NCBI RefSeq assembly: GCF_900156575.1
Contig: NZ_FTNY01000003.1
Span: forward strand, 744,001 to 808,000
Direction: 5' to 3'
Source of the DNA: Chryseobacterium shigense
Lineage (GTDB): Bacteria; Bacteroidota; Bacteroidia; Flavobacteriales; Weeksellaceae
DNA length: 64,000 bases
In this document: piece after piece, positions 52,183-60,746 of the stretch
Position numbering within the stretch: position 1 is the first letter of the stretch
Layout of the letters: every line of letters begins with the position of its first letter
Position numbers and translations under genes: made by a program
The notes under the pieces: generated by a model
Seen by the model: only the letters and a program-made list of their open reading frames with translations
Told to the model about the DNA's origin: nothing
The model's database searches: none

Positions 52183-52863
52183 ATGAAAATTCTATATCTG
52201 GAAACCTCTTCCAAAAATTGTTCAGTAGCTATTTCGGAGGACGAAAAGCTCCTGTGTCTTTGTGAAGAAGTCTCCGAGAACTATAAACAGTCTGAAAGTC
52301 TTCACACGTATGTAGAATGGGCACTGGAAGGCGCCGGGCTCACCATGCAGGACATCGAGGCGGTTTCTTTAGGTAAAGGACCTGGTTCTTATACCGGATT
52401 AAGAATCGGGGCAGCTTCTGCAAAAGGTTTCTGCTACGGACTGAAGATTCCGCTTATTGCGGTAAATTCTTTAGAAAGCATGATAGAGCCTTTTTTAGGC
52501 AGTATCTATGATTTTGTAGTGCCATTGATTGATGCCAGGAGAATGGAGGTGTATACAGCCGTTTATGACGGTAGGACAGGGGAGGAGCTCTCGCAGACCG
52601 AAGCTAAAATTCTGGATGAAACTTCTTTCGGAGAATTTAAAGATAAAAAAGTGATTTTTGTTGGGGATGGTGCCAGGAAAGCAAAAGATATTCTCGACCT
52701 GCCTGAAGCAGAATTTAGAGATGACGTGTATCCTTCTGCACAGTACCTTATCAAAAAGACTCTGGAAAAGATAGATCAAAAGGAAGTGGAAGATATTGCT
52801 TACTTTGAGCCTTTTTATCTCAAAGATTTTCACGGGGTAAAGAAAAAGAAAAGCGAAGAGTAG
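52183..52863 (+). CDS. tsaB: tRNA threonylcarbamoyladenosine biosynthesis protein TsaB
   Basis: 226 residues from MKILYLETSS (ATG at 52183); a longer frame would need a TTG start. The ASKHA-fold N-terminus LYLETSSKNCSVAI, then SLHTYVEWALEGAGLTMQDIEAVSLGKGPGSYTGLRIGAASAKG, is typical. It partners with TsaD and TsaE in making t6A37 on tRNAs reading ANN codons. A terminator overlaps its end. Confidence 0.95.
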   Translation: MKILYLETSSKNCSVAISEDEKLLCLCEEVSENYKQSESLHTYVEWALEGAGLTMQDIEAVSLGKGPGSYTGLRIGAASAKGFCYGLKIPLIAVNSLESMIEPFLGSIYDFVVPLIDARRMEVYTAVYDGRTGEELSQTEAKILDETSFGEFKDKKVIFVGDGARKAKDILDLPEAEFRDDVYPSAQYLIKKTLEKIDQKEVEDIAYFEPFYLKDFHGVKKKKSEE

Positions 52864-52880
52864 ATCTTCGCTTTTTTTAT
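52849..52880. terminator. Bidirectional terminator at the tsaB / SprE-like boundary
   Basis: AGCGAAGA (52852-52859) pairs with TCTTCGCT (52865-52872), with T runs on both strands. It overlaps the last codons of tsaB and faces the end of the convergent gene at 52889. Confidence 0.8.
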
Positions 52881-52888
52881 TTATTTGG

Positions 52889-55456
52889 TTATTTAGGCAT
52901 TGCCGGAATACTGCTATCAGGTGTTTTCTCTTTGTCCTTTTTCAGTCTCTGTTTAGGATTCTTAGGTTCTATTGTACCCGGACTTTGAAGCCCCTGCAAA
53001 AGCTGGGTGTTTTTATCCATTTCGGTAGGCATCTGTGGAATACTATTGTCCTGATTCTGCACAGGCTGTCCAGGTATCCCCGGTTGCTGTGGAAGAGAAT
53101 TTCCTTTATTATCCGTAGCCTGGAAAGAGAGTTCACTTTTCAGATAATTCAGCATTTCCTTGGCTTTTACCCCTTCAGGCGTTTTGGAATAATTGAGAGC
53201 AATCTGTTCAAGCTGCAGAATCATTACCTCTTTTCCACTGGTTTTACCTGTGTTGAAAGCGTTCAGCAGGTGAAATTTTGGGATCAGGGCATCTTTTGGA
53301 AAATTCTTTATGGTCTGATCTATAACGTCTCTACTTTCTACAAACTTTTCAGATTCGTAGAGAGCGTAGGCCTTTTTATATTCATTTTCAACCTCCTGAG
53401 ATGACTTTACAAATGAAACATTCTTAGGGTTTCTCGCAAATTCCGCGTAAGAGGTATAAGGATAGTCGGTTAAAAGAATCTGCTTCGCTTTTTCCGAGGC
53501 CTGAGGGTTCTTCAGATAATTCATCGCGAAGATCTCATAAAGTGCCTGCAGCATTACTTTTTCCTCAGGTTTTACGTCAACAAGGTCATATAAGGTTTTG
53601 GTGGCCAGTGGAGTATTGGTAAAATAATTCTGATACATGATTCCCAAACCTAACGAAGCAGTATCCCTGTCTTTTTTCAGCTGGCCCAGTTTTTCCTGAT
53701 CTGTTGGGATCTGTTCGATATAGTAGGTAGGTTCGAAACGTCTTGGATTCGGGGCTGAAGTTACCCCCAGCGCTTCATTTTTCATATCTTCAATAGAAGC
53801 CATCTTCTTGGAATAACGCCAGTTATCCGCTAATGCTCTTTCTCCCCAGATCTGCTTAAACGAAGAAGTTCCTTTGCTTATCGTCCCGGTATTGCTGAAA
53901 TAAAACCCTTTGGTGGTGACTCCAAAATCTTCAAAAGAATTGGTATTATTCGCAAATATAGAATTAGCATTATAGTCTCCGCCATCAAATCCTTTGCTCC
54001 TTTCTGCACGTCTTCTTTCCAGCTCTTCTTTCTCCTCTTTAGCTTTCAGTTTTGCAATATATTTTGTGAAAAAGTCCGTTTTCTGTGGGTCAGTCATCCT
54101 TGCTAAAGAAAGAATACTATCATTTTTCTTAATCAGATAATAGTTTTTGGAGATCTTCTTGATATATTCAGACTGATCCTTCAAAAGAATCTTGGAAGGT
54201 TCGTAAGTCATCACCGTAAGTGCTGAATCATAATAGGTTCCTGCACCGATATAGTCGTTTTTTTCAAGATAACTTTTCCCTATTTCATAATACGTCAGAC
54301 CTCTTACCTGCGGGTCAGACACTTTCTCAAATAAAGATTTTTTAAAGAAATCCTGAGCTTCATCTTTCTTCCCGGCTTTATTGGCCATTAATCCTAAAGC
54401 GTAGTAAAATTCGTTCTTTCTGGAACCGTAAGTTCCTTTTTTACTGATGCCTTCAAGATAATTTTTAGCCCCGTTATAATCTCCTTTTCCATTGAATGTC
54501 TTCGCAATAGCGATTTGGGACTTCACTTCAAATTCAAAATCATTAGCGTACTTATAGGCCTGGGTAAAACTTTCTCTGGCTTTATCATTGTTACCCATAT
54601 TTTCATATACCTGTCCTTTCAGATAGGATATTCTACTCTTTAATTTTCTGTCTGAGTTCAATTCAAAAGCCCTGTCAAGTTCAGCAGCGGCTTCTTCTTT
54701 TTTCCCGGAATCCAAAAGAGACTCGGAATAGTAGATACTCAGCAGTTTAGAATAGCTTTTATTAATATCCTCACCTTTCAGTTTGGCAAAAGTTTCGTTC
54801 GCTTTATGATAATCCTTGATCTGTGCATAAGCCACACCCTGATATATTCTGGCTAAAGGAAGCCTCTTATCATCCTTCATATGGGTGAAAACATAATTCA
54901 ATGCATCCAGTGCCTGTACCGCTTTATTCTGGTAAATTCTGGACTGTACCAGGATCATATATGCATCGAAGATCTTTTTATTCTTTTCTTCACCACTTCT
55001 GATAACGGAGTATTTGGTGATGGCTTTTTGGGCCTTTGCCTCAGCAATTTCTAAAGTGGTTGCCCCCTTATTTTGCAGGGCATCCGGCTGGCTGGGTTCT
55101 CCATTGGAACCAGGCATCCCCGGTGGCATCCCGGGAGCTCCTCTTCCTTCAGAAGGCCTGTTTACCTCCGCCATTCTCATAGAGTTTTCGGCAAATGCAG
55201 AAGACTGTCCGAGATCACTTCCAAGAGGCTGATCCTCATAGGTAAGAATAGGGATGTAGGGAGCATAGAAGTTATCTTTATGATCCTTGTCTCTGCTCGT
55301 AAATTCACTGTTCAATGCGTCTTTAGCATTAAAAAGGGTATTATAATAGGTGTTAAATCCTTTCATGAACTTTGATCGCTGCTCCGGCTTTTTGGTCTTG
55401 GTAACACAAGAAGCAACGAGACACATGATTAAAAGGAAGATAATATTTTTTTTCAT
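52889..55456 (-). CDS. TPR-containing lipoprotein, probable type IX secretion/gliding protein SprE (PorW)
   Basis: 855 residues. Signal peptide with lipobox V-A-S-C17. The segment KFMKGFNTYYNTLFNAKDAL fits the N-terminus of SprE/PorW-type proteins. A Pro/Gly-rich linker (about 105-122) is followed by many TPRs (about 130-450: LDALNYVFTHMKDDKRLPLARIYQG-type helices) and a Pro/Gln-rich C-terminus. SprE/PorW is a periplasmic lipoprotein linking the T9SS outer-membrane complex to the inner-membrane motor. The assignment rests on architecture and one N-terminal motif. It is the last gene of a minus-strand run. Confidence 0.62.
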   Translation of the reverse strand: MKKNIIFLLIMCLVASCVTKTKKPEQRSKFMKGFNTYYNTLFNAKDALNSEFTSRDKDHKDNFYAPYIPILTYEDQPLGSDLGQSSAFAENSMRMAEVNRPSEGRGAPGMPPGMPGSNGEPSQPDALQNKGATTLEIAEAKAQKAITKYSVIRSGEEKNKKIFDAYMILVQSRIYQNKAVQALDALNYVFTHMKDDKRLPLARIYQGVAYAQIKDYHKANETFAKLKGEDINKSYSKLLSIYYSESLLDSGKKEEAAAELDRAFELNSDRKLKSRISYLKGQVYENMGNNDKARESFTQAYKYANDFEFEVKSQIAIAKTFNGKGDYNGAKNYLEGISKKGTYGSRKNEFYYALGLMANKAGKKDEAQDFFKKSLFEKVSDPQVRGLTYYEIGKSYLEKNDYIGAGTYYDSALTVMTYEPSKILLKDQSEYIKKISKNYYLIKKNDSILSLARMTDPQKTDFFTKYIAKLKAKEEKEELERRRAERSKGFDGGDYNANSIFANNTNSFEDFGVTTKGFYFSNTGTISKGTSSFKQIWGERALADNWRYSKKMASIEDMKNEALGVTSAPNPRRFEPTYYIEQIPTDQEKLGQLKKDRDTASLGLGIMYQNYFTNTPLATKTLYDLVDVKPEEKVMLQALYEIFAMNYLKNPQASEKAKQILLTDYPYTSYAEFARNPKNVSFVKSSQEVENEYKKAYALYESEKFVESRDVIDQTIKNFPKDALIPKFHLLNAFNTGKTSGKEVMILQLEQIALNYSKTPEGVKAKEMLNYLKSELSFQATDNKGNSLPQQPGIPGQPVQNQDNSIPQMPTEMDKNTQLLQGLQSPGTIEPKNPKQRLKKDKEKTPDSSIPAMPK

Positions 55457-55541
55457 TATTCAATATAACTCTCTTATCTGCTTTTTATTATAGGCAGTTG
55501 ATGATTTTGTAAAAATAATAAAATTTTATAATGAATAATAT

Positions 55542-56096
55542 TTATATTTCATTCAAAATTTTGTAAACCAAGTGGGTAGGAAGTCCCATGATGGTATAAA
55601 AACTTCCGTTCATTTTCCTGATTTTTGCCATTCCCAACCATTCCTGGATGCCATAGCTACCTGCTTTGTCGAAAGGTTTGTAATGTTGAACGTAATAGTT
55701 TATTTCATCATCTGTAATCTCATCAAACTCTACCTCTGCCACATCGGTTTCCGTATATATTTTATCAACGGTTTTGATACTGATTCCCGTATATACCTGA
55801 TGCGTTTTTCCGGATAACATACGGAGCATATGCCTGGCTTCGTTTTCATCTTTAGGCTTTCCAAGGATTTGCTCTTCAGCAGCAACCACGGTATCAGCTG
55901 TAAGCAAAACTTCATCACCTTTTAATTCTCTGAACGCTTCTGCTTTTAATTCCGACAGATAGGCGGCAGCTTCTTCTATTCTTATCATTTCAGGAAGAAT
56001 CTCTTCACAGTCTATTTTCACCACTTCAAAATCAAAACCTAAGCTGGTGAGCAGCTCTTTTCTTCTGGGTGACTGGGATGCTAAAAGTAATTTCAT
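55542..56096 (-). CDS. maf: Maf family nucleoside triphosphate pyrophosphatase
   Basis: 184 residues. N-terminal LLLASQSPRRKELL with the S-x-R-R motif, the catalytic Asp in LTADTVV, then GKPKDENEARHMLRMLSGKTHQVYTG and KAGSYGIQ. The family hydrolyses dTTP, UTP or modified pyrimidine triphosphates. It follows the KdsC-like gene after 9 bases, in the same operon. Confidence 0.95.
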   Translation of the reverse strand: MKLLLASQSPRRKELLTSLGFDFEVVKIDCEEILPEMIRIEEAAAYLSELKAEAFRELKGDEVLLTADTVVAAEEQILGKPKDENEARHMLRMLSGKTHQVYTGISIKTVDKIYTETDVAEVEFDEITDDEINYYVQHYKPFDKAGSYGIQEWLGMAKIRKMNGSFYTIMGLPTHLVYKILNEI

Positions 56097-56105
56097 GTCT
56101 TGAAT

Positions 56106-56624
56106 TTATACAGATTGGGTATTATCGTCATGCCAGTTCCCCTGAACTTTCATAACCTGCTCGATTACATCTCTTACCGCACCGCTTCCGCCTTTTTTGG
56201 ACGAAATGTAGTCGGATATACCTTTTACTTCAGGAACAGCATTTTCCGGGCATGCTGCAATGGCAGAACTTTCCATAATGTGGATGTCGGGAAGATCATC
56301 TCCCATCGTCAGAATCTCTTCATTTCTAAGATTATACTTCTTTTTGAAATCTTCAAAATCAGCCATCTTATCGTGTGATTTTGCATAATAGTCATGGATA
56401 CCAAGATAATTGATTCTGTGTTTTACCATATCATCATTTCCACCGGTAATGACCCCAATTAAATATTTGTTTTTTAATGCTTTTACTACAGCATATCCGT
56501 CCAGGACATTCATTACCCGGCACATATTTCCTCCAGGCATCAGATAAACGCTTCCGTCTGTAAAAACTCCGTCTACATCAAACACAAATGCCTTAATATC
56601 TTTTAATTTCTCTTTATAACTCAT
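56106..56624 (-). CDS. HAD-family phosphatase, KdsC-like
   Basis: 172 residues. The HAD nucleophile motif FVFDVDGVFTDG is followed by GYAVVKALKNK, ITGGNDDMVKHRINYLGI and TMGDDLPDIHIM, the pattern of the C0-type tetrameric KDO-8-phosphate phosphatases. KdsC dephosphorylates KDO-8-phosphate in lipid A-core synthesis. The start overlaps the end of the upstream DUF2520 gene by 11 bases. Confidence 0.9.
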   Translation of the reverse strand: MSYKEKLKDIKAFVFDVDGVFTDGSVYLMPGGNMCRVMNVLDGYAVVKALKNKYLIGVITGGNDDMVKHRINYLGIHDYYAKSHDKMADFEDFKKKYNLRNEEILTMGDDLPDIHIMESSAIAACPENAVPEVKGISDYISSKKGGSGAVRDVIEQVMKVQGNWHDDNTQSV

Positions 56625-57363
56625 ACATTTTTTGAATAGAATGATTCATTGTCTTGTAAATCTCAAGACTTTCGTCTTTTAATAACTGCTCATGTAATTC
56701 CAGCACCCTCAGATCATTTCGTACAGCAGGTCCCGTTTGTGCGGCTTTAGGTTCAATTTCATGAATCTTTTTCACCGTTTCATCAATGAGCGGTAAAAAA
56801 TAGTCAAACGGAATTTCCTGTGAATCGGAAACTTCTTTGGCTCTTGCAAAAAGATGATTAACAAAATTACAGGCAAAAACGGCTGTAAGATGAATATATT
56901 TTCTCTTTTCGTGATTGCTTTCCATTACATTTTCTGAAATCTGCGAAGCAAGGTCAAAAAGAATTTGCTTATCCTCTTCATTTTCTGTTTCAATAAAAAA
57001 CGGGACCTTTTCATATTCCAGTTCTTTTGATTTCGAAAAAGTCTGTAAAGGATAAAAGCTTGATTTTCTGTACTCCCCCGCCAGAATTTCTTTGGGAAGA
57101 GATCCTGAAGTATGGGCGACTAAAGCATCCTTTTTAGTGATGATTTTAGAAACATTTTCCACGGAATTGTCACTTACGCAGATAATGTACACATCTGCAT
57201 CCTCCAGATGTTCCGTAGAATATGGGACATCCAGTTCTTCAGAGATTTTCTTCAGTTCTTCCCCATTTCTTCCAAAGATCTGCAGCAATGGAATTTTTTT
57301 CAGACTGAAAGCTTTTGCCATATGGTAGGCCACATTTCCGGAACCTATGATTACAATTTGCAT
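56614..57363 (-). CDS. Rossmann-like and DUF2520 domain protein
   Basis: 249 residues. N-terminal NAD(P)-binding loop IIGSGNVAYHMAKAF, then YIICVSDNSVENVSK and HTSGSLPKEIL in a Rossmann-like domain. The C-terminal helical DUF2520 (about 125-245) contains FACNFVNHLFARAKEV and the end ELHEQLLKDESLEIYKTMNHSI. It is a pyrroline-5-carboxylate-reductase-like fold with no assigned reaction. First gene of the operon with KdsC-like and maf. Confidence 0.88.
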   Translation of the reverse strand: MQIVIIGSGNVAYHMAKAFSLKKIPLLQIFGRNGEELKKISEELDVPYSTEHLEDADVYIICVSDNSVENVSKIITKKDALVAHTSGSLPKEILAGEYRKSSFYPLQTFSKSKELEYEKVPFFIETENEEDKQILFDLASQISENVMESNHEKRKYIHLTAVFACNFVNHLFARAKEVSDSQEIPFDYFLPLIDETVKKIHEIEPKAAQTGPAVRNDLRVLELHEQLLKDESLEIYKTMNHSIQKMYEL

Positions 57364-57920
57364 CTAACAAAGATAAGATTTTAAAGGAAGATGAAAGCAG
57401 GGCATGGTAAGTTTATCATCAATCTCCGCATTCCCCGTTGCCTAATGCTCAGAGCGTTTCGGGATGCGGGTTTCGAGCGTCAAATCAGGAACTATCTTTA
57501 TATGCATATATTTCTGGATCAATTTTAAAACCTGGGAAGCAGATACGCTTTTTCACGCAAAGTCGTACTTTAATGCTGTAGGGTACAAGTTGACCAAAGG
57601 AGGAATCAATTTATTTGATTCGATGATGCGAACGTTTTTTATTCATACGCTTAACCAGCGACCTGGTCGAAGCCTTTGCCTCCCTTAAAACTCAACGCTT
57701 CCTAAATAAACCTTTGCGTCAAAAAAAAATTATCTTTTACTCAAATTTTGAAGGTGATCCCAAATTCCGTGCATCTTACCCTTGAAACTTATAATTCAAA
57801 ACTTACCACTCATAACTCCCTCATACCCAAACTCAGATTATTTTAAATATTTGGACTGAAAATTGAATAAGTAATTTAACTTTCGGCTATTTTTGTAATC
57901 CAAAACAGTGAAAGCATCTT
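57364..57920. other. Intergenic region with degenerate dispersed sequence
   Basis: 557 bases between divergent genes. Only short noncoding-looking ORFs are present. It contains TTTTTCACGCAAAGTCG (near 57549) and CCTTTGCGTCAAAAAA (near 57710), opposite-facing forms of a word also found at 31209 and 31346. The downstream end holds AACTTATAATTC and CATAACTCCCTC, similar to the spacer near 10725-10745. The -7 element of the sigma-factor gene lies at 57888. No RNA gene recognised. Confidence 0.5.
57888..57895 (+). promoter_or_regulatory. Bacteroidota-type -7 element for the ECF sigma gene
   Basis: TATTTTTG matches TAnnTTTG and lies 25 bases before the ATG. This resembles a housekeeping-sigma promoter rather than an ECF-type autoregulated one. 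Confidence 0.52.
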
Positions 57921-58472
57921 ATGAAGATTAAGGACGCGGAAATTATTTCGTTGATGCAAAATCCACGGACCCAGGAAAAAGGGGTACGGGCCTTGATGGA
58001 TGCTTATCAAAGCAGATTGTACTGGCACATCAGAAGGATTATTGTAGATGGAGACCTTGCTCAGGATACGCTGCAGGAGACTTTTATTAAAGCCTATCAG
58101 AATTTTCACCAGTTCAAAAATGATAGCCAGCTGTATACCTGGCTTTACAGGATCGCTACCAACGAAGCGCTACAGCAGGTCAATAAGATGAAGAAAATGC
58201 AGAAAACGGATGAAGATCCGGAGTATTATATGCAGAATCTGGTGGCCGACAATACAGAAGGAGATGCAGAAGAAATACAGCTGCTCCTCCAGAACGCCAT
58301 ACAAAGCCTGCCTGAAAAACAGAAACTGGTATTTATGATGCGGTATTATGATGATTTACCTTACGAAGAAATATCTAAAATTGTAGATATGTCTGTAGGG
58401 ACTTTAAAAACAAATTACCATTATGCCAAACAGAAAATAGAAGAGTATATTAAAGAAAATTACGAGAGATAA
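57921..58472 (+). CDS. RNA polymerase sigma factor, ECF subfamily
   Basis: 183 residues. Sigma region 2 (about 25-95) has the core-binding motif DLAQDTLQETFIKAYQNFHQFK and YTWLYRIATNEALQQVNK. Region 4 (about 125-180) has LPEKQKLVFMMRYYDDLPYEEISKIVDMSVGTLKTNYHYAKQKI. It recruits polymerase to a small regulon, probably in response to envelope stress. The two following genes, one membrane-spanning and one periplasmic, are placed as a partner and a sensor would be. Confidence 0.95.
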   Translation: MKIKDAEIISLMQNPRTQEKGVRALMDAYQSRLYWHIRRIIVDGDLAQDTLQETFIKAYQNFHQFKNDSQLYTWLYRIATNEALQQVNKMKKMQKTDEDPEYYMQNLVADNTEGDAEEIQLLLQNAIQSLPEKQKLVFMMRYYDDLPYEEISKIVDMSVGTLKTNYHYAKQKIEEYIKENYER

Positions 58473-58490
58473 TTTTTTGACCAAACAAAG

Positions 58491-59024
58491 ATGAAAGAGT
58501 TCGACATAGAAAAACTAGAACGAAAAAATATTTACAAAGTTCCGGATGATTTATTTGCCAATATCCAGAGCCATGTAATGAACGAAGTGAAAGCGAATAA
58601 GAAAGCACCGGTTTTTAAACTCAATTGGATGTATGCTGCTGCGGCATCACTGGCTTTACTGTTCGGAGTTACTTATGTTTTTAATTCTGATAACGATTCT
58701 TCTAAAGATGGGTTGAATTCAAAAACATATGCGGTGAATGAAAAACAGCCGAAAACAGAAAGTGAGCGTGCCTATGAAACCCTGGAAGCAGATTTAACTT
58801 CTGTTGAAAATAACAATCAAACAGTTAGTAACCAGAAAAGTAAAACAGCTTCTTATCCTTCAAAAACCGGCAATGAAAACATGGCCGCACCAAAAACAAT
58901 ACAAGCGGGCACGAAAAAAGAAGAAACTAAAATGAATGAATACCTGGATTCCTTTTCCAATTCTGAAATATCAGAGTTAGCAAGCAATTCTACACAGGAC
59001 GTTTATTTAGATTTATATAATTAA
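58491..59024 (+). CDS. Single-TM protein next to the ECF sigma gene, possible anti-sigma factor
   Basis: 177 residues. A short N-terminal cytoplasmic segment (FDIEKLERKNIYKVPDDLFANIQSHV) is followed by one TM helix near 47-62 (WMYAAAASLALLFGVTYVF) and a Ser/Thr/Lys-rich periplasmic part. Neither a ZAS zinc-finger motif nor an FecR domain is visible. Position and topology fit an anti-sigma factor, but this rests on context. It lies 18 bases after the sigma gene. Confidence 0.7.
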   Translation: MKEFDIEKLERKNIYKVPDDLFANIQSHVMNEVKANKKAPVFKLNWMYAAAASLALLFGVTYVFNSDNDSSKDGLNSKTYAVNEKQPKTESERAYETLEADLTSVENNNQTVSNQKSKTASYPSKTGNENMAAPKTIQAGTKKEETKMNEYLDSFSNSEISELASNSTQDVYLDLYN

Positions 59025-59029
59025 GAAAG

Positions 59030-59551
59030 ATGAAAAAGATATTATTTACGCTTTTTATTATGTATGGTTTTGGTCTGAATGCACAAAATGCCCAGACTTC
59101 AGACTATGACTGGAAAAAGATGGATCCTAAGCAAAGAAAGGAGGTAATAAACAATCTTTCTCCGGAAGAAAGAAAAGAACTTCTCAAGAAGTTCAGAAAT
59201 AATATGGTGCTGGAAAATCTGGAAATAGACGCCAGTGATAAAACAGAGTTTACCCAACTGTATAATGAGTATCTTGAGAACCAGAAACAAATAAAAGGCC
59301 AGTTTAATCCTAATTTCAATCCTGAAACTTTATCTGATGATGAAGCGAAGGCAAAGCTTCAGCAAAGTTTTGAAGTAGGGCAGAAGCTGTTAGATAACAG
59401 GAAGAGATATGCTGATAAAATGCAGCAGGTGATCCCTTGCCAAAAAGTATTAAAACTATTCCAGTCTGAGGGAATGATGAGAGATAAAATGAATGAAAGA
59501 AAACCTCACAACGGGCACGATACTACGGCAAAGCCCAAACAGAACCCATAA
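59030..59551 (+). CDS. Periplasmic helical protein, Spy/CpxP-like
   Basis: 173 residues. Signal peptide (cleavage near GLNA-QN), then helices rich in Lys, Glu and Gln (MDPKQRKEVINNLSPEERKELLKKF; DASDKTEFTQLYNEYLENQKQI; AKLQQSFEVGQKLLDNRKRY). The L-S-P-E-E-R-K-E-L pattern resembles LTxxQ-type Spy/CpxP/ZraP stress proteins. It is the third gene of the sigma cluster, 5 bases after the TM protein. It may be a periplasmic chaperone or feedback sensor for it. Confidence 0.72.
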   Translation: MKKILFTLFIMYGFGLNAQNAQTSDYDWKKMDPKQRKEVINNLSPEERKELLKKFRNNMVLENLEIDASDKTEFTQLYNEYLENQKQIKGQFNPNFNPETLSDDEAKAKLQQSFEVGQKLLDNRKRYADKMQQVIPCQKVLKLFQSEGMMRDKMNERKPHNGHDTTAKPKQNP

Positions 59552-59573
59552 TAGTTTATTTTTTTAATGTTGG

Positions 59574-59607
59574 ACGGCTCTCACAAATTTTTTTTGTGAG
59601 AGCCGTT
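59574..59607 (+). terminator. Rho-independent terminator closing the sigma-factor operon
   Basis: Fourteen-base perfect arms ACGGCTCTCACAAA (59574-59587) and TTTGTGAGAGCCGT (59594-59607) with a T-rich loop, followed by TT and a weak tail. It marks the end of a three-gene unit. Confidence 0.85.
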
Positions 59608-59624
59608 TAGTGTTTATGAATTGC

Positions 59625-59632
59625 TATTTTTG
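59625..59632 (+). promoter_or_regulatory. Bacteroidota-type -7 element that fixes the start of the next gene
   Basis: TATTTTTG matches TAnnTTTG, 19 bases before the ATG at 59651. It lies inside the 10-codon N-terminal extension of the longest reading frame, which argues against that extension. Confidence 0.58.
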
Positions 59633-59650
59633 CGCAAAAAAAAATATCTA

Positions 59651-60667
59651 ATGAGTAAACTAATGCAGCTGGCATTCATTTTTATGGCTATTATCGCTTT
59701 TGCACAGACAAAAGAAGTCATAAAATTCAGGGGGAGCATTGTGAATTACAGTGAAAACCCGTATGCTTTTTTCAAAGTAATCGATCAGAGAGAGGATAAG
59801 CAGATCGGTACACTTCCTTTCGGGGACCAAAAGGAAATGAAAGAAGTTGTTTTTCCTTCGACACCGGATGCTGATTTTAGTGCGTGGTATCTGAAAAGCA
59901 ATCAACCTGGTAAATTAACTGATTTTGTTTTGGTTTTAAAAAAGCTGAAGCTTTCAACAGGAGAATCTGATGGTAAGAAGACCGAAGGAAAGATGGATTT
60001 TTCTGCCCAGACTTTTGCTAAAACCGGCGATAAATACCAATTCCTATATAAAAAAGACACCGTATTTACTTTCTACGATAAGGAAGTTTCCGAACTGATG
60101 GTGAAAAATATTCCGACTATTTTTTCCCTATTCATCAAAAAATCATATTCATTGAATCCTACCGGAAATTCAGTTTCGCTAAATGATCTGGCGGATTACA
60201 GCAATCTTGTAAAAAACAATTATCCTGCTTTAAAAGAGGCTCAGCTAAAAGACGGAATTTATACCGATTATCTTTCTTTCTTTAATCAGACCCCGGAGAA
60301 GGGAGATTATGTTTTGGAGATCGATAAGAAAGGAGAGGTTACCAGAGCGGTAAAAGATGAAAATGGTAAAAAGACGAAGATTCCTGTCTACAAAATGTTT
60401 GCTTATGTAGAAAAAGGGAAGGCTCATAAATCCACGTTCTCCGGATTTATGGATCTTGATAAAGATGAAAACGGATTTTATATGATAGCCAACCGTGGCC
60501 ATCTTTTTCCTGTACAAACCAACAGTACGTACGGAATGTTTGGTCTTATCGGGGGGATTGCCGGAGCCATTGAACAGGGAGCACGACAGAAGAAAATGAA
60601 GGCTGAAGATTCCGGGAAAGTCTATATTGACCCATTGACCGGAGAATATGACTTTTCTGAGGAATAA
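59651..60667 (+). CDS. Secreted protein of unknown function
   Basis: 338 residues from MSKLMQLAFIF, supported by the promoter word just upstream. Signal peptide cleaved near AFAQ. The mature protein contains FRGSIVNYSENPYAFFKVIDQ, TPEKGDYVLEIDKKGEVTRAVKDENGKKT and a C-terminal part with YGMFGLIGGIAGAIEQGARQKKMKAE, a Gly-rich hydrophobic patch that may insert in a membrane. No family recognised. Confidence 0.68.
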   Translation: MSKLMQLAFIFMAIIAFAQTKEVIKFRGSIVNYSENPYAFFKVIDQREDKQIGTLPFGDQKEMKEVVFPSTPDADFSAWYLKSNQPGKLTDFVLVLKKLKLSTGESDGKKTEGKMDFSAQTFAKTGDKYQFLYKKDTVFTFYDKEVSELMVKNIPTIFSLFIKKSYSLNPTGNSVSLNDLADYSNLVKNNYPALKEAQLKDGIYTDYLSFFNQTPEKGDYVLEIDKKGEVTRAVKDENGKKTKIPVYKMFAYVEKGKAHKSTFSGFMDLDKDENGFYMIANRGHLFPVQTNSTYGMFGLIGGIAGAIEQGARQKKMKAEDSGKVYIDPLTGEYDFSEE

Positions 60668-60719
60668 TAAATTATTTAATACAATGAATATAAGAGAGAT
60701 AAAATGTCTCGCTTTTTTT

Positions 60720-60727
60720 TATCTTTG
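60720..60727 (+). promoter_or_regulatory. Bacteroidota-type -7 element for lepA
   Basis: TATCTTTG matches TAnnTTTG and lies 19 bases before the lepA ATG, so the transcript leader would be very short. Confidence 0.5.
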
Positions 60728-60746
60728 CAAATTACAAAGTTCTTAA

